Below are positions 1 to 6,513 of a stretch of 16,444 nucleotides of DNA, piece by piece (within the stretch, counting starts at the first letter, position 1; every line of letters begins with the position of its first letter). Under the pieces are notes generated by a model. The model ran no database searches, was not told where the DNA came from, and saw nothing but the letters and a program-made list of their open reading frames with translations. Source of the stretch: Candidatus Bipolaricaulota bacterium (GTDB taxonomy: Bacteria; Bipolaricaulota; Bipolaricaulia; RBG-16-55-9); contig JAHEOA010000076.1 in the NCBI GenBank assembly GCA_018609825.1, positions 1-16,444 of the forward strand, in the 5' to 3' direction. Both the position numbers and the translations under genes were made by a program.

Positions 1-1595
1 CGGCTCAGGCGCTCGCGCACAAACGAGCGGACGCGCTCCAACGGCTCGCGATCGGGCAGGAACGCATAGAGCGGTTCGATGTCCTTGAGAACCGCCTCCA
101 GATCGAGGTCGAGGTCTCGCTCAATGAGGATTCGGGCGATGCCGTTCGTCTTGCGTCGGATGCCGAGCGGGTCGCGCGAGCCGGTCGGTGCCTCGCCCAA
201 CAGCAGCGAGCCGACGACCGTGTCCAGCTTGTCGGCGAGGCTGACGACGATGCCCACGGGCGTCTCGGGCGACGGATCCGCGGCGCTCTTGGGCTGATAG
301 TGCTCATAGATGCCGTCGCAGACGGGGTCCGGGTGGCCGTCCAGCCGAGCGTAGATCCCGCCCATGCGGCCTTCGAGGTCGGGGAACTCGCCGACCATCT
401 GCGTCAAGAGATCGGCCTTGCTGAGCCGCACGGCTTCATCGACCTCGGCCTCGGCGTCCTGCCAGTCCAGGGGCTCAACCAGATGACGGGCGATCTGGCG
501 CATGCGCTCGACCTTGTCGCGGATCGTGCCGAGCTGTTCCTGGTAGACGACGCGGTTGAGCCCTTCGGTCAGCTCCGCCAGCGACGTGCGCCGATCCTCG
601 TCGAAAAAGAACGCCGAGTCCTCCAGGCGCGCAATGACGACGCGCTCGTAGCCCTGTCGGACGATGTCGTCTTGCCCCGTGGAGCCGTCGCGGAAGCCGA
701 CGAAGTAGGGCGAGGCCTTCTCGCCGACGGCAAACGGCACGAACTTCTGGTGCTCCACGAGGGTCGTCTCCAGCACCTCGCGGGGCAGCTCCAAAAACCG
801 TTCGGGGAACTGGCCCAACACGGGCGCGGGATGCTCCAGGTTGTTGGCAATCTCGTGATGGAGATCCTCGCTCAGCGCCGGATGGGCTTTGATGTCGTTG
901 GCGATCGTCTCCAGCGCGGAGCTGATCGCCGCGCGGCGAGCCTCCGGATCGAGAATGACGCCGTTGTCGTTGAGCAAGGGGAAATAGCGCGCGACGTTGG
1001 GGATCTCGATCTCGGCCTCGCCGAGCAGCCGGTGGCCACGGGTGATCGTCCCCGATTCGATCCGGCCCAGTTTCGCCTCGACGGGCGTGTCGCCGTAGAG
1101 GCACACCAGCCAACGGATGGGCCGAATGAAGCGCAGTCCCGAATCGTCCCAGCGCATGGTCTCCGACGGCGCGAGCGCGTGGACGATCTGAGGCGCCAGC
1201 TCGCTCAGGACCTCGGGCGTGTCGCGGCCCTCAATACGCTTTTCCAGGAACAGGTACTCGCCCTGGTCGGTCGACTTGACGACGAGGTCGTCGACGGTGG
1301 CGCCTTGGCCGCGGGCGAACCCTTCGGCGGCCTGGGTGGGGTTGCCCGCCTCGTCGAAGCCGATGTGCTTGGCGGGGCCGCGGGCCTCCTCGACGGTGTC
1401 GGGCTGACGCTCAGCGAGGCCTTCGACGTAGAGCGTCAACCGCCGTGGCGTGTGGTAGACGGCGACGGCGTCGTAATCGAGCCGGGCCGCTTGGAGGTGC
1501 GAGTGGGCGCTCTGGTGGAGCTGGTCGGCCAGACGGGGCGACTCCTTGGGCGGCAGCTCCTCCACGCCGATCTCGAACAGCCAGTCGCGTGCCAT
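1..1595 (-). CDS. glyS: Glycyl-tRNA synthetase beta subunit (3' end outside window)
   Basis: Beta subunit of the tetrameric (alpha2beta2) glycyl-tRNA synthetase; it binds tRNA-Gly while the alpha subunit carries the glycine-activation site. The frame opens with ATG at 1595 (N-terminus MARDWLFEIGVEELPPKE, the usual GlyS opening) and stays open for 531 codons to the left edge. Typical GlyS is near 690 residues, so about 150 C-terminal residues are missing because the window ends, not because the gene is broken. The family block LADKLDTVVG...PTGSRDPLGIRR lies around residues 453-480, preceded by YEHYQPK. An AGGGG ribosome-binding site sits about 8-10 bases before the ATG. It lies 50 bases after glyQ and is surely co-transcribed with it. 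Confidence 0.96.
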   Translation of the reverse strand, partial: MARDWLFEIGVEELPPKESPRLADQLHQSAHSHLQAARLDYDAVAVYHTPRRLTLYVEGLAERQPDTVEEARGPAKHIGFDEAGNPTQAAEGFARGQGATVDDLVVKSTDQGEYLFLEKRIEGRDTPEVLSELAPQIVHALAPSETMRWDDSGLRFIRPIRWLVCLYGDTPVEAKLGRIESGTITRGHRLLGEAEIEIPNVARYFPLLNDNGVILDPEARRAAISSALETIANDIKAHPALSEDLHHEIANNLEHPAPVLGQFPERFLELPREVLETTLVEHQKFVPFAVGEKASPYFVGFRDGSTGQDDIVRQGYERVVIARLEDSAFFFDEDRRTSLAELTEGLNRVVYQEQLGTIRDKVERMRQIARHLVEPLDWQDAEAEVDEAVRLSKADLLTQMVGEFPDLEGRMGGIYARLDGHPDPVCDGIYEHYQPKSAADPSPETPVGIVVSLADKLDTVVGSLLLGEAPTGSRDPLGIRRKTNGIARILIERDLDLDLEAVLKDIEPLYAFLPDREPLERVRSFVRERLS

Positions 1596-1645
1596 GTGCG
1601 TGAACCCCTGACGTACGGTTTGTGTGGCGCTTGACCCGAGAAATC

Positions 1646-2536
1646 CTACGGAGCGGCCGTGGCCTCCACGTCGCTCGGCTCGGCCTCGTCCGGCGCTTTA
1701 AGGCTGTCCAGATAGGCCTGCGCGCACCCTTGTGCCAGATCCTGGACGCGGCCGATGTAGCGCTCGCGTTCGGTCGTGCTGATGGCCCGTCGTGCGTCCA
1801 GAAGATTGAACAGATGCGAGCACTTGGCCATGTGGTCGTAGGCGATATAGGGCATGCCCTCGTTGATGAGCCGGGAGGACTCGCCCTCGTGGCGCTCGAA
1901 CAGCTCAAACAACAGGTCGACGTCGGCTATCTCAAAGTTGTAGTGGCAGTTCTCGCGCTCCATGGGCAGGTGCAGGTCGCCGTAGGTCACCTCGTCGGTC
2001 CAGCGTAGGTCCCAGACGGTGTCGACGTTCTGAACCGCCATGGCGATCCGCTCCATGCCGTAGGTCAGCTCACACGTGATGGGCGCCAGCTCCACGCCGC
2101 CCATCTGCTGAAAGTACGTGAACTGCGAAATCTCCAATCCGTCGAGGACGACCTCCCAGCCGAGGCCTGCCGCCCCTTGCGTGGGGCTCTTCCAGTCGTC
2201 CTTTTCGAACCGCACGTCGTGGCGCTCCAGGTCGACGCCGAGCGCGGCCAGGCTCTGCAGATAGAGGTCCTGCACCTCGTCGGGCGAGGGCTTCAGAATC
2301 ACCTGATACTGATAGTAGTACTGCATCCGGATGGGGTTATCCCCATAGCGCCCGTCCGTGGGCCGCCGTGAGGGCTCGACGTAGCCGACGTTCCACGGCT
2401 TCTCGCCCAGGACGCCGAAGAACGTGGCCGGATTGAAGGTCCCGGCCCCGACCTCGATGTCGTAGGGCTGCAACAGCACGCAGCCGTGCTCGTCCCAGAA
2501 CCGCTGCAGGGCGAGCAGAAGCCGCTGAAAGTTCAT
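1646..2536 (-). CDS. glyQ: Glycyl-tRNA synthetase alpha subunit
   Basis: Class II aminoacyl-tRNA synthetase subunit that activates glycine with ATP, working with GlyS. The 296-residue protein is full length and carries the hallmark GlyQ strings: [10 protein letters not shown] near residue 30, [12 protein letters not shown] near 54, [15 protein letters not shown] near 73, and [17 protein letters not shown] near 131. The last 20 or so residues are an acidic, alanine-rich tail ([14 protein letters not shown]) that looks disordered. The start ATG is preceded only by a weak GTGAG motif. It begins 42 bases after the rplT stop with no visible terminator between, so it probably depends on the infC-rpmI-rplT transcript. 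No T-box leader is present, and there is no room for one. Confidence 0.97.
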   Translation of the reverse strand: MNFQRLLLALQRFWDEHGCVLLQPYDIEVGAGTFNPATFFGVLGEKPWNVGYVEPSRRPTDGRYGDNPIRMQYYYQYQVILKPSPDEVQDLYLQSLAALGVDLERHDVRFEKDDWKSPTQGAAGLGWEVVLDGLEISQFTYFQQMGGVELAPITCELTYGMERIAMAVQNVDTVWDLRWTDEVTYGDLHLPMERENCHYNFEIADVDLLFELFERHEGESSRLINEGMPYIAYDHMAKCSHLFNLLDARRAISTTERERYIGRVQDLAQGCAQAYLDSLKAPDEAEPSDVEATAAP

Positions 2537-2578
2537 TGCCGGCTCACACCGGGCTCAAGCGGGGTCATGGCATCCACC

Positions 2579-2959
2579 TTAGGCCGCCACGGCCGCCTGG
2601 GCGTCCTCCGGGAGATGGCCCTTGGCCAACTCGACGACCGCGGCGAATCCCTCGGGGTCCCGAACGGCCATCTCGGCCAGCATCTTGCGGTTGAGCTGGA
2701 CGTCGGCCTCGCGCAGCCCCTGCATTAGCCGCGAATACGGCAGCCCGTTCAGGCGGCTGGCCGCGTTGATCCGCGTGATCCAGAGTCGGCGGAAGTCGCG
2801 CTTGCGCAAGCGCCGACTGATGTAGGCGTTGCGCAGCGCCTTCATGACGCGCTGTTTCGCCATCCGGTAGGCCGAGTTCCGCTTGCCGCGGAAGCCCTTG
2901 GCCTGGCGCATAATTCGTTTACGTCGCTTGCGCCGGATGTTGCCTCGTTTGACTCGCAT
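2579..2959 (-). CDS. rplT: Large ribosomal subunit protein L20
   Basis: L20 binds 23S rRNA early in large-subunit assembly; in several bacteria it also represses its own operon. The 126-residue protein has the family's very basic N-terminal helix ([20 protein letters not shown]) and the conserved [20 protein letters not shown] and [20 protein letters not shown] blocks. The tail after residue 113 is acidic and alanine-rich, slightly longer than in E. coli. A strong GGAGGAGAG ribosome-binding site precedes the ATG. The 104-base spacer from rpmI contains two hairpins that may regulate this gene (listed separately). Confidence 0.98.
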   Translation of the reverse strand: MRVKRGNIRRKRRKRIMRQAKGFRGKRNSAYRMAKQRVMKALRNAYISRRLRKRDFRRLWITRINAASRLNGLPYSRLMQGLREADVQLNRKMLAEMAVRDPEGFAAVVELAKGHLPEDAQAAVAA

Positions 2960-3001
2960 GCTTCACTCTCCTCCGTTCGCTGGGGCACCGTCGACGACCT
3001 C

Positions 3002-3018
3002 GGGGATCCCCAATCCCC
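3002..3018 (-). promoter_or_regulatory. Hairpin upstream of rplT
   Basis: On the transcribed (minus) strand GGGGAT and ATCCCC flank the 5-base loop TGGGG, forming a perfect 6-bp stem. An overlapping alternative is the GGGGATCCCC palindrome at 3002-3011. No T-run follows, so it does not look like a terminator. It ends about 42 bases before the rplT start. A regulatory role is inferred from position only. Confidence 0.4.
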
Positions 3019-3019
3019 T

Positions 3020-3057
3020 ATCAACAACGCGCGGGGGCAACGCGAACACGCGTTGAT
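3020..3057 (-). promoter_or_regulatory. Switchable hairpins in the rpmI-rplT spacer
   Basis: Eight bases after the rpmI stop, the transcribed strand can form a perfect 7-bp stem: CAACGCG at 3055-3049, loop TGTT, CGCGTTG at 3044-3038. A second copy of CGCGTTG lies further along at 3031-3025 and could pair with the same upstream arm instead; ATCAAC (3057-3052) also matches GTTGAT (3025-3020). The repeats allow two mutually exclusive folds. There is no U-tract, so neither is a standard terminator. An L20-responsive or mRNA-stability role is possible but not shown. Confidence 0.4.
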
Positions 3058-3063
3058 GAGACG

Positions 3064-3273
3064 TCAGTCGTTGCCCGAGATCGAGAGCCACTGTTGGTAG
3101 TTTCGCTCCCACTGGCCCTCCAAGGTCACGCCTTTTCGGGCCTGGCGGACGCGTTTCTTGCGCTTCTTCATGTTCTTGTGATGATAGCCGCCCTTGGCCG
3201 CCCGGACCTTGCCGGTGCCGGAGACCTTGAAGCGCTTGGCCATGCCGCTGTGCTTTTTGGGTTTCTTTGCCAT
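3064..3273 (-). CDS. rpmI: Large ribosomal subunit protein L35
   Basis: Small basic large-subunit protein of 69 residues, close to the family length of 64-66. The N-terminal half, MAKKPKKHSGMAKRFKVSG followed by TGKVRAAKGGYHHKN, is the recognisable L35 signature, and the lysine/arginine cluster MKKRKKRVRQARKG follows. The C-terminus (LEGQWERNYQQWLSISGND) is divergent from common L35 tails. It lies between infC and rplT, the standard order. A GAGG motif (in GGGACC..., AGAGGAGGGACC) supplies the ribosome-binding site just before the ATG. Confidence 0.97.
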   Translation of the reverse strand: MAKKPKKHSGMAKRFKVSGTGKVRAAKGGYHHKNMKKRKKRVRQARKGVTLEGQWERNYQQWLSISGND

Positions 3274-3302
3274 GGTCCCTCCTCTGACGGGACGCTCGCG
3301 CG

Positions 3303-3830
3303 TCAGTTGTTGTCGTCCCCGCCCTTGTCGGAGTCGGGGATGATCATCATCTGCAGTGCGCGACCGCGCTGGGTGGGGCCGGATTCCACGCGCCCCACGT
3401 CCTGAACCTCTTCCTTGAGCCGCTCCAGCATCTGCCGACCGCGATCCATGTGGACGATCTCGCGCCCGCGGAAGATCATCGTGACCCGCACGCGGTCCTC
3501 GCCCTTGAGGAAGCGCTTGATGTGCTTGATCTTCGTCTCAAAGTCGTGATCGTCGATTCGGGAGGTCAAGCGCATCTCCTTGAGCTGTTGCGACTTTTGC
3601 TGCTTGCGCTCCTTCTTCTCCTGGCGATACTTGTACTTGCCGTAGTCGACGATCTTGCAGACCGGCGGGTTCGCCTGCGGGGCGACCTCGATGAGATCCA
3701 ACCCCTGATCTTTGGCCTTCTGAAGCGCGTCTTGGAGCGACATGACGCCGATCTGTTCGCCGTTGGGGTCAATGACGCGCACCTCGTCGGCGCGAATGCC
3801 CTCATTGACCCGTGGAGACCCTTTAGCGAT
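3303..3830 (-). CDS. infC: Translation initiation factor IF-3 (ATC start)
   Basis: IF3 binds the small subunit, prevents premature subunit joining and rejects non-AUG initiation codons. From the proposed start the protein is 175 residues, normal for IF3. The N-domain (PRVNEGIRADEVRVIDPNG, then LDLIEVAPQANPPVCKIVDYGKY), the basic linker (RQEKKERKQQKSQQLKEMR) and the C-domain (KIKHIKRFLKGEDRVRVTM, FRGREIVHMDRG) are all visible. The start is placed at ATC 3830-3828 because AGGAGGT lies 4 bases upstream and the family's N-terminus begins here. The only upstream in-frame candidate, GTG at 3896, lies upstream of the predicted transcription start. Non-AUG starts are a known hallmark of infC (AUU in E. 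coli) and underlie its autoregulation. The acidic tail (DSDKGGDDNN) is unremarkable. Confidence 0.95.
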   Translation of the reverse strand: MAKGSPRVNEGIRADEVRVIDPNGEQIGVMSLQDALQKAKDQGLDLIEVAPQANPPVCKIVDYGKYKYRQEKKERKQQKSQQLKEMRLTSRIDDHDFETKIKHIKRFLKGEDRVRVTMIFRGREIVHMDRGRQMLERLKEEVQDVGRVESGPTQRGRALQMMIIPDSDKGGDDNN

Positions 3831-3834
3831 ACCT

Positions 3835-3841
3835 ACCTCCT
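3835..3841 (-). promoter_or_regulatory. Ribosome-binding site deciding the infC start
   Basis: A perfect AGGAGGT on the minus strand, separated by 4 bases (AGGT) from the ATC codon at 3830-3828. No ATG, GTG or TTG in the infC frame lies at a usable distance, so this motif fixes ATC as the initiation codon. Confidence 0.8.
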
Positions 3842-3886
3842 CAAGATGTAAATAGGATTCCGATTGTAGGATACACGACGCGGCGC

Positions 3887-3915
3887 AAGATAGCACATCC
3901 CCTAACGGCTGTCAA
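3887..3915 (-). promoter_or_regulatory. Promoter of the infC-rpmI-rplT-glyQS unit
   Basis: A consensus -35 box TTGACA (3915-3910) and a -10 box TATCTT (3892-3887) are separated by exactly 17 bases. Transcription would begin near 3880, giving a leader of about 50 bases before the infC start. It lies in the 191-base gap between obgE and infC. The downstream genes show no other clear promoter. Confidence 0.7.
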
Positions 3916-4021
3916 CTCGCACCAGAACCCGTTTCTCCGGCGTTGCGCGCCCGTCAATGCCACGAACCGTCATAGCCCATCTCAACCTGGCCAAAAGGGC
4001 CATCCACCGTCCATCGTAACG

Positions 4022-5311
4022 CTAGTCGGGCTGATATTCGAACTCCAGGCCGGCGACATAGACCGGATCGCCCGCCTCGGCGCCCTCGCGGCGTAACGCG
4101 GCAAAGACCCCAAGGTCATCCAACTTCTCCTGCAGAAACTCGACCGCGTCGGGTTCGTCGATGTTGAGCCGCGCCAGCCGTTCCACCGCCGCGCCTTCGA
4201 CGACGAAGCCCTCCTCGTCACGAATGATCCGCACCCCCGGCTCCTCGGGCTCGGGGCGATAGACACGCCGCTGCTCGGAGGGCGCCGCCTCCTCCATGGG
4301 CTCGTCCGGGCGGTCCTCGGTCTCGCGCAGGGTCCGATCGCACGCCTCGACGAGCGCCGTCAGCCCGTCGCGATGGACGGCCGAGACGAACAGCGGCTCG
4401 ATGTCGATCGCGTTGAAGCGCTCGCGGACCGTCGAGAGGCGATCCTCGTCCATCAGGTCGATCTTGCTGCCGACGACGATCTGGGGCTTGTCGACCAACA
4501 GGGGGGCGTACGCCGCCAGCTCCTCGTTGAGGGTATGATAGTCGGCAACGGGGTCGCGGCCCTCCCAGCCCGACGCGTCAATGACGTGGACCAGCACCTG
4601 GGTGCGCTCCACGTGCTTGAGGAAGCGGTCGCCCAGGCCCCGGCCGTCGTGGGCCCCCTCGATCAACCCGGGAATGTCGACCATGACGAAGTCTCGCTCG
4701 TCGTTGATCTTGACCACGCCGAGGTTGGGTGCCAGCGTCGTAAAGGGATACGCGGCGATCTTGGGCTGTTTGTTCGTGACCGTCGACAACAGCGTCGACT
4801 TGCCCGCGTTGGGCGCGCCGATGAGGCCGACGTCGGCGAGCATCTTCAGCTCCAGCTTCACCCAGAGTTCCTCCCCTGGTTCGCCCTTCTCGTAGATGTG
4901 GGGCGCCTGGCGCGTGGAGCTCTTGAAGTGGACGTTGCCGCGGCCGCCCTCGCCCCCGCGTACCAGCTTGACCTTCTGTTTGGGCCGCGTCAGGTCCGCC
5001 AGGACCTCCTGGGTGTGGAGTTGCTTCACCACGGTGCCCACGGGCACGTCGACGACCAACGGCTTGCCCTTGCGTCCGCGGCGGTCGTTCGACGCACCGG
5101 TCTGGCCGCGCTCGGCCTTCCAGTGGATCTGTTCGGTGAACTTCTGCAGGGTGCGGATCTTCGGGTTGGCGCGCAGGATCACGTCGCCCCCGTCGCCCCC
5201 ATCGCCGCCGTCGGGGCCGCCGCGCGGACGGCGCTTCTCGCGACGGAAGCTCATGGAGCCGTGGCCGCCCGGTCCGGAAACGAGGCAGATCTTCGCCTCA
5301 TCGATAAACAT
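4022..5311 (-). CDS. obgE: Obg family GTPase (CgtA)
   Basis: Essential ribosome-associated GTPase acting in late large-subunit assembly and stress signalling. The 429-residue protein has three parts. The glycine-rich Obg fold covers roughly residues 1-157 (GPGGHGSMSFRREK, then GGPDGGDGGDGGDV). The G domain follows, with P-loop GAPNAGKST, G3 DIPGLIEGAHDGRGLG and G5 FVSAV. The last 70 residues are an OCT domain. The G4 motif reads GSKID instead of the usual NKxD, a notable Asn-to-Ser change. The start gives the family N-terminus (MFIDEAKICLVSG), but no good ribosome-binding site is close: GAGG lies about 16 bases upstream. It follows rpmA after a 170-base gap that holds only short GC hairpins and no clear promoter. 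Confidence 0.97.
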   Translation of the reverse strand: MFIDEAKICLVSGPGGHGSMSFRREKRRPRGGPDGGDGGDGGDVILRANPKIRTLQKFTEQIHWKAERGQTGASNDRRGRKGKPLVVDVPVGTVVKQLHTQEVLADLTRPKQKVKLVRGGEGGRGNVHFKSSTRQAPHIYEKGEPGEELWVKLELKMLADVGLIGAPNAGKSTLLSTVTNKQPKIAAYPFTTLAPNLGVVKINDERDFVMVDIPGLIEGAHDGRGLGDRFLKHVERTQVLVHVIDASGWEGRDPVADYHTLNEELAAYAPLLVDKPQIVVGSKIDLMDEDRLSTVRERFNAIDIEPLFVSAVHRDGLTALVEACDRTLRETEDRPDEPMEEAAPSEQRRVYRPEPEEPGVRIIRDEEGFVVEGAAVERLARLNIDEPDAVEFLQEKLDDLGVFAALRREGAEAGDPVYVAGLEFEYQPD

Positions 5312-5481
5312 AATCAGTCAGGAGCCTCAGTGCGTGCGGGAAGTCACAGTGGGCATCAATGGGACGCCCGCTCAGCCGTCGCCCGGGGACAACCCCACTC
5401 GGACGGACGATGGAGCGCCGGACGCGCCCGGCCTTCCTTGGCTCAGAACGGAGATGGGTGGACAATCGCGGTGGGAAACGG

Positions 5482-5715
5482 CTAGACGACGTTGACGAAG
5501 CGGCCCTGGAACTCGACCTCGCCCTCGCGCTTGGCGAAGAGCGTGTCATCCCGACCGATGCCGACGCCCACCCCGGGCTTGAACTTCGTGCCGCGCTGCC
5601 GCACGAGGATCTCGCCGGTCTTGACGGCATGGCCGCCGAAGCGCTTCACGCCGAGTCGCTTCGCGTGGCTGTCTCGCCCGTTCTTGGTGCTGCCCATGCT
5701 TGTCTTGTGGGCCAT
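5482..5715 (-). CDS. rpmA: Large ribosomal subunit protein L27 (no N-terminal extension)
   Basis: L27 reaches the peptidyl-transferase centre with its N-terminal tail. The 77-residue protein begins [20 protein letters not shown] and contains GVKRFGG and [10 protein letters not shown], so it is unmistakable. It starts directly at MAHK as in E. coli and lacks the FF-containing N-terminal extension that Prp protease removes from L27 in Firmicutes and some other phyla. The start is secure because AAAGGAGG lies 8 bases before the ATG. It ends with a short FQGRFVNVV tail, shorter than in E. coli. The upstream neighbour, 60 bases away, is a Prp-like gene without catalytic residues. Confidence 0.98.
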   Translation of the reverse strand: MAHKTSMGSTKNGRDSHAKRLGVKRFGGHAVKTGEILVRQRGTKFKPGVGVGIGRDDTLFAKREGEVEFQGRFVNVV

Positions 5716-5744
5716 AGACGTTTCCTCCTTTCGCTGCCGTGTCC

Positions 5745-5768
5745 GGGGTCGAGGGACCCGACCCCTCG
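5745..5768 (-). promoter_or_regulatory. Hairpin in the prp-rpmA spacer
   Basis: On the transcribed strand GGGGTCG (5765-5759) and CGACCCC (5751-5745) form a perfect 7-bp stem around a 7-base loop. An overlapping 6-bp alternative, CGAGGG (5768-5763) with CCCTCG (5755-5750), excludes the first. It sits about 30 bases upstream of rpmA and just before its ribosome-binding site. No U-tract follows, so it is not a typical terminator; it may set mRNA stability or L27 translation. Confidence 0.4.
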
Positions 5769-5775
5769 TAGATAT

Positions 5776-6117
5776 TCAGACGCTCACCTGGGCCGTCGTG
5801 TCTTTGACGGTCAGGTAGTCGCCGTACTTTCGCTCGATCTCGTAGAGCCCCAACAGCATCGTCTCCAGGACGGCGTCGATCTCGCGGTTGAGGAGCTGAT
5901 CGCGCTTGAGCCGCATCACCCACTCGTCCAGTTCGTTCTCGATCTCCGGATCGAGCTTCAGATAGCGCTCCAGCCCGACCTTGGCCGTGTGCAGCAGCGT
6001 CGTCACGCTCACCTCGGCCGCGAGCAGGTCGGCGTCGGACTGGTCCTGGTCGGAACCGACCCAGCGGATCTCCTGGATGCGCCGGTCCTCGTCGCGACTG
6101 ATGTCCACTTGAATCAT
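5776..6117 (-). CDS. Prp-like protein lacking the catalytic His/Cys dyad
   Basis: A 113-residue protein of the Prp (YsxB) family by length, gene position and pattern: N-terminus MIQVDISRDEDRRIQEIRW, helix ADLLAAEVSVTTLLHTAKVG, and C-terminal ETMLLGLYEIERKYGDYLTV, which resembles the Prp ending. In Prp proteases a conserved GHA...DIVCA segment holds His22 and Cys34 (S. aureus numbering). The ungapped equivalent here has Ser22 and Ala34. The whole protein contains no cysteine and only one histidine (residue 43). It therefore should not be a protease. Its ATG overlaps the rplU stop by four bases (ATGA), which implies translational coupling to L21. Its role is unknown; it may be a ribosome-assembly or L27-binding pseudoenzyme. 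Family assignment is from memory of the pattern, not a search. Confidence 0.85.
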   Translation of the reverse strand: MIQVDISRDEDRRIQEIRWVGSDQDQSDADLLAAEVSVTTLLHTAKVGLERYLKLDPEIENELDEWVMRLKRDQLLNREIDAVLETMLLGLYEIERKYGDYLTVKDTTAQVSV

Positions 6118-6434
6118 GCTTGAATCTCGTCGATGGTCGTGCGCGTGTAGCGCTGGCGGTGGCCCATCTTGCGCCGCTGCCGTTGCTTCCGCTTGTACTT
6201 GAAGACGGTGATCTTCTCGCCCTTGAACTCCTCGTCGACCGTGCCGAGCACTTGGGCGCCGTCAACGTAGGGCTGGCCGACCTTCACCTCGTCACCGTCC
6301 CGGACGTACAGCACACGGTCGAACACGACCCCGTCCCCGGCGTCGTGTTCCGGGAAGCGCTCGGTAATGACGGGCTCGCCCTCTTCCACGCGATACTGCT
6401 TGCCACCGGTTTCCACCACTGCGTATTTCGCCAT
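6114..6434 (-). CDS. rplU: Large ribosomal subunit protein L21
   Basis: L21 is a 23S rRNA-binding protein of the large subunit. The 106-residue protein opens MAKYAVVETGGKQYRVEEGE and ends with the basic KYKRKQRQRRKMGHRQRYTRTTI segment followed by DEIQA, both diagnostic. The ATG at 6434 is chosen over an in-frame start at 6491 because homology begins at MAKYAVVE and the predicted transcript starts near 6467, downstream of 6491. An AAGGGGA motif lies about 10 bases before the ATG. It heads the rplU-prp-rpmA-obgE cluster. Confidence 0.97.
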   Translation of the reverse strand: MAKYAVVETGGKQYRVEEGEPVITERFPEHDAGDGVVFDRVLYVRDGDEVKVGQPYVDGAQVLGTVDEEFKGEKITVFKYKRKQRQRRKMGHRQRYTRTTIDEIQA

Positions 6435-6473
6435 GAATCGTCGTCCCCTTGTTCGTCCGTCGGGTAGATGCGT

Positions 6474-6502
6474 ATTGTATCCGAGCCCCAAGGGCCTTTC
6501 AA
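6474..6502 (-). promoter_or_regulatory. Promoter of rplU-prp-rpmA
   Basis: A -35 box TTGAAA (6502-6497) and a -10 box TACAAT (6479-6474) are separated by exactly 17 bases, in the 79-base gap after metG. The predicted start near 6467 leaves a leader of about 33 bases that includes the ribosome-binding site. Confidence 0.75.
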
Positions 6503-6513
6503 CACGCCATCGG

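Noticed and set aside
300..1634. Long plus-strand open frame of 444 codons
   Set aside because: It is antisense to glyS, which has unmistakable family motifs on the minus strand. GC-rich codon usage leaves the opposite strand open.
2537..2578. T-box riboswitch controlling glyQS
   Set aside because: The gap after rplT is only 42 bases and has no T-box core sequence or antiterminator.
3831..3896. N-terminal extension of infC from GTG 3896
   Set aside because: The GTG overlaps the spacer of the predicted promoter and lies upstream of the transcription start; the encoded residues do not resemble IF3.
3988..4002. TGGCC-AAAAG-GGCCA hairpin after obgE as a terminator
   Set aside because: Only a 5-bp stem and no T-run on the transcribed strand; too weak to call.
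4373..5485. Plus-strand open frame of 370 codons
   Set aside because: Shadow of obgE; composition resembles no protein family and there is no ribosome-binding site.
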